64,000 nucleotides of DNA from JAAYUH01 sp964640995 (GTDB lineage Bacteria > Caldisericota > Caldisericia > B22-G15), in assembly GCA_964640995.1 (NCBI GenBank), contig CAZXJJ010000001.1, positions 465,171-529,170 on the forward strand, given 5' to 3'. The position numbers and the translations under genes are program-made. A model generated the notes under the pieces. That model saw nothing but the letters and a program-made list of their open reading frames with translations. It was not told the origin of the DNA and did not search any database. Shown piece by piece: positions 62,120 to 64,000 of the stretch (position 1 is its first letter; the number at the start of each line of letters is the position of its first letter).

Positions 62120-62848
62120 ATGATTAGATTTGGAATCAAACCATTTAACGAACAGAAAATAATTGCAAATTTGATAAAAAGGGAGTTAAAGGTAGAATTT
62201 GTAATAGTTGTTTCTGATCCAATTCCTCAAGGTAATTTTTTAAATTTAAAAGATGACAAGATAAATTTAGCAGTTGACTATCTTGGTACTCTTTATAATG
62301 CGATTTTTAATTATGAAGAGATAATACCTTGGAATAAAAATTTAATGATCGAAAAAGTAAAAAATGGTTTAAAAGAGTTTGATATAGATATTATTTCTTT
62401 TTTAGGTTTTAGTAATGATTTTGTTTTTATTTCAAAAGAATATATTTGTGATAATTTTGAAGAATTATGTAAGAAATCTCAAAATTTAAAGTTAGGTTGT
62501 CCTCCTCCATTTATAGAAAGAAAAGATGGAATACCACTTTTAAGTAAATTTTATGATTTAAATTTCAAAGAAATTGTTCCAATTAATGTTCAACAAATTT
62601 ATGAAGCACTATTAGATGATAAAGTTCAGGTTATTATTGGTTTTAAAACTGACTCAAAAATTGAGAAATATAATTTATATTTAATTTTAGAAAACAAAAA
62701 TATATTACCTCCTTATGATGCTATTTTAATAGGTAAAAATTTAGAAGAAAATGTAAAGAAAAAATTGTCAAATTTTAAATTTGATGAAAATGAAATAAGA
62801 CATTTAAACTATCTTTTTGAAAAGGGCGAGATAAATTTAGAAATTTAA
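62120..62848 (+). CDS. OpuAC-like substrate-binding protein without signal peptide
   Basis: A 242-residue protein that resembles type 2 periplasmic-binding proteins for quaternary ammonium compounds (OpuAC/ProX). FNEQKIIANLIKREL corresponds to the F/KNFTEQxIL start, LAVDYLGTLYNAIF to the EYTGT segment, and YDAILIGKN to the late ligand loop. Unlike true binding proteins it begins directly with the fold and has no signal peptide or lipobox, and no transporter genes are adjacent. It may be a cytoplasmic binder or a degenerate relative. 1 nt after rimI. Confidence 0.65.
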   Translation: MIRFGIKPFNEQKIIANLIKRELKVEFVIVVSDPIPQGNFLNLKDDKINLAVDYLGTLYNAIFNYEEIIPWNKNLMIEKVKNGLKEFDIDIISFLGFSNDFVFISKEYICDNFEELCKKSQNLKLGCPPPFIERKDGIPLLSKFYDLNFKEIVPINVQQIYEALLDDKVQVIIGFKTDSKIEKYNLYLILENKNILPPYDAILIGKNLEENVKKKLSNFKFDENEIRHLNYLFEKGEINLEI

Positions 62849-62857
62849 ATAAAATTA

Positions 62858-62863
62858 TATAAT
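62858..62863 (+). promoter_or_regulatory. -10 box directly before the EamA gene
   Basis: TATAAT ends 8 nt before the ATG at 62872, no SD. Confidence 0.55.
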
Positions 62864-62871
62864 ATAAAGTT

Positions 62872-63732
62872 ATGTTTTCCTATTTATCTCTTTTAGGAAG
62901 AATAATTTTAATTGGTTTTGAGAGAGTAATAATAAAAGAGTTAACAGATAGAAAAAATAATCTCAGTGTAACTTTTATTTTCTTCTTTTTATCTCTTCCT
63001 TTTCTTTTTCCATTTCTCTTTTTTTCGGAAAAGCCTGAAAATTTTCTTTTTTTAAAGAATGTTTTTATCTCAAGTATAATTTACACCAACTCATTCATTC
63101 TCTATGTGAAATCTATTTCATTAGAAGATGTTTCTCTTGTTGCCCCTTTATATAATTTTAATGTATTCTTTTTGGTTATATTAACATCTATTTTCTTAAA
63201 TGAAAAAGTTACTTTTATAAAAATTTTAGGACTCTCTTTACTTGTGTATGGCTCATCTTTTCTTATTAAAAGAGAAAATATTTTAGAATCCTTTAAAGCG
63301 CTTTTCATAAATAAGGGTTCAAAATATATGGTTTTATCTTCATTATTAATTGCAATAGGTAGAACAATTGATGGATTTTCTGCAAAAATGGGTGTTTCCT
63401 CAATTTATTATTCTTTCTTTTTGTATCTTTTTATTACTGTGATCCTTCTTTTTATATTATTATTTACAAGAAAATTTTATGAAGTAGGGATTTTACTAAA
63501 AAATAAGCTTTTTTTATCATCATTAGCTGGTTTAACAAATGCTTATTCTTATTTATTTCTTTTAATCGCATTTAAAAAAATTGATATAAGTATCGCTGAA
63601 CCATCAACTATGTTAGGAACTATTATAACTATTATAATTTCTAATTATTTCTTCAAAGAAAATATAAAATATAGATTAATTGGAACTTTAATAATGATAA
63701 TTGGAGCATATCTTATTTTTTTGAAGATTTAA
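62872..63732 (+). CDS. EamA/DMT-family transporter
   Basis: A 286-residue protein with ten predicted helices in two EamA repeats. The first repeat ends with ILGLSLLVYGSSFLI, the second with YRLIGTLIMIIGAYLIFL, the typical duplicated motif of drug/metabolite transporters. The DVSLVAPLYNFNVFF and DISIAEPSTMLGT segments are the signature of each half. Substrate unknown. Confidence 0.85.
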   Translation: MFSYLSLLGRIILIGFERVIIKELTDRKNNLSVTFIFFFLSLPFLFPFLFFSEKPENFLFLKNVFISSIIYTNSFILYVKSISLEDVSLVAPLYNFNVFFLVILTSIFLNEKVTFIKILGLSLLVYGSSFLIKRENILESFKALFINKGSKYMVLSSLLIAIGRTIDGFSAKMGVSSIYYSFFLYLFITVILLFILLFTRKFYEVGILLKNKLFLSSLAGLTNAYSYLFLLIAFKKIDISIAEPSTMLGTIITIIISNYFFKENIKYRLIGTLIMIIGAYLIFLKI

Positions 63733-63733
63733 T

Positions 63734-64000
63734 TTATTTTGGATTTTCAATAAATGATTTATCAAGATCTCCTTCATTAGAAAATCCTCTTTCTTCCCAA
63801 TATCCTCTATATTCTTCATTATCACTGACCTCTATTTTTGTTATCCATTTTATCCACTTATATCCCCACTTATCTTCTGCAACAAGTTGAAATGGAAATC
63901 CCCTTTCTGGTGGAAGAACAATTCTATTAATTTTATATGCTATTAAAATATCTTTTTTATAAAAGTAATCAATTGGAAGTGATGTTGTATAACCATCATA
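63734..64000 (-). CDS. Molybdopterin-dependent oxidoreductase, C-terminal part
   Basis: The last 88 codons of a minus-strand gene cut by the window edge. The reading YDGYTTSLPIDY, LPPERGFPFQLV, and WGYKWIKWITKIEVSD-YRGYWEERG is the C-terminal part of a sulfite-oxidase/MsrP-like molybdopterin-binding domain. Members are exported or cytoplasmic molybdoenzymes; the N-terminus is outside the window. It converges with the EamA gene, 1 nt apart. With the molybdenum hydroxylase at 19-22.6 kb it shows use of molybdenum cofactor. Confidence 0.88.
   Translation of the reverse strand, partial: YDGYTTSLPIDYFYKKDILIAYKINRIVLPPERGFPFQLVAEDKWGYKWIKWITKIEVSDNEEYRGYWEERGFSNEGDLDKSFIENPK

Noticed and set aside
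63850..63858. DnaA-box-like TTATCCACT, possible origin
   Set aside because: Single copy inside a coding region, no cluster of boxes and no dnaA/dnaN genes nearby.
1..64000. tRNA, rRNA or insertion sequence elements
   Set aside because: No cloverleaf with conserved T-arm, no rRNA segments, no transposase or terminal inverted repeats were seen on either strand.

Overview
The window is a compact, strongly AT-rich bacterial chromosome segment. Arginine is encoded almost only by AGA. Typical bacterial markers are present: class II-type alpha/beta glycyl-tRNA synthetase, DnaG, RpoD, TsaB/TsaE, lipoproteins with a lipobox, and Gls24/FakA/DegV genes of the Firmicutes-Thermotogota kind. Ferredoxin-like proteins, a pyruvate phosphate dikinase, molybdenum hydroxylase genes and an Old Yellow Enzyme relative suggest an anaerobe, possibly thermophilic (Caldisericota-, Thermotogota- or Firmicutes-like). 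The sequence alone does not fix the phylum. I see no rRNA, tRNA, CRISPR array, insertion sequence or prophage.

Layout. 1-0.7 kb: two frameshifted genes. 0.8-4.2 kb: metG, a MntA/HepT toxin-antitoxin pair and a CDF metal exporter. 4.2-5.3 kb (minus): a macrodomain plus 2H-phosphoesterase bicistron. 5.3-10.2 kb: a membrane protein, a TlpA-like lipoprotein, a nitroreductase, a deoxynucleoside kinase, an R3H-AAA ATPase and tmk. 10.2-12.5 kb (minus): a TPR-CofE fusion and a DegV protein. 12.5-13.6 kb: a DUF362-ferredoxin protein. 14-18.9 kb: an ABC-2 transporter divergent from a membrane-anchored winged-helix regulator, a radical SAM protein and a metallo-beta-lactamase-fold protein. 19-23.5 kb: a three-subunit molybdenum hydroxylase and a GDPD. 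23.5-25 kb (minus): a twice-frameshifted Old Yellow Enzyme gene and a DUF123 gene. 25.7-32.7 kb (minus): one long run gls24-fakA-degV-lon-like-tsaE-tsaB-SDH protease. 32.8-37.3 kb: an AtpI/AtpZ-like protein, LemA, an HtpX-like protease and TldD/TldE, ending at a strong terminator.

38.9-47.4 kb (minus) is the most coherent system: an isochorismatase-like hydrolase, an AcoR-type sigma-54 activator, then E1alpha-E1beta-E2 of a 2-oxoacid/acetoin dehydrogenase continuing into a DctP-DctQ-DctM TRAP transporter. A near-consensus sigma-54 promoter lies just before E1alpha. Two 17-bp palindromes, 33 bp apart, sit upstream of it as candidate enhancer sites. A hairpin with a U tract lies between dctP and dctQ. 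The picture is an uptake-plus-oxidation regulon for one small carbonyl substrate, with no E3 gene in the window.

47.5-52.1 kb: an MFS transporter, then a SnoaL-like/SDR/FAD-oxidoreductase cassette whose Arg codon use hints at transfer. 52.3-63.7 kb: a housekeeping run glyQ-glyS-ppdK-dgt-dnaG-rpoD-rimI, a signal-less OpuAC-like protein and an EamA transporter. The window ends in a partial molybdopterin oxidoreductase.

A global feature is a set of genes with TATAAT placed only 6-10 nt before the start codon and no Shine-Dalgarno, implying leaderless or near-leaderless mRNAs beside many normal SD-led genes.
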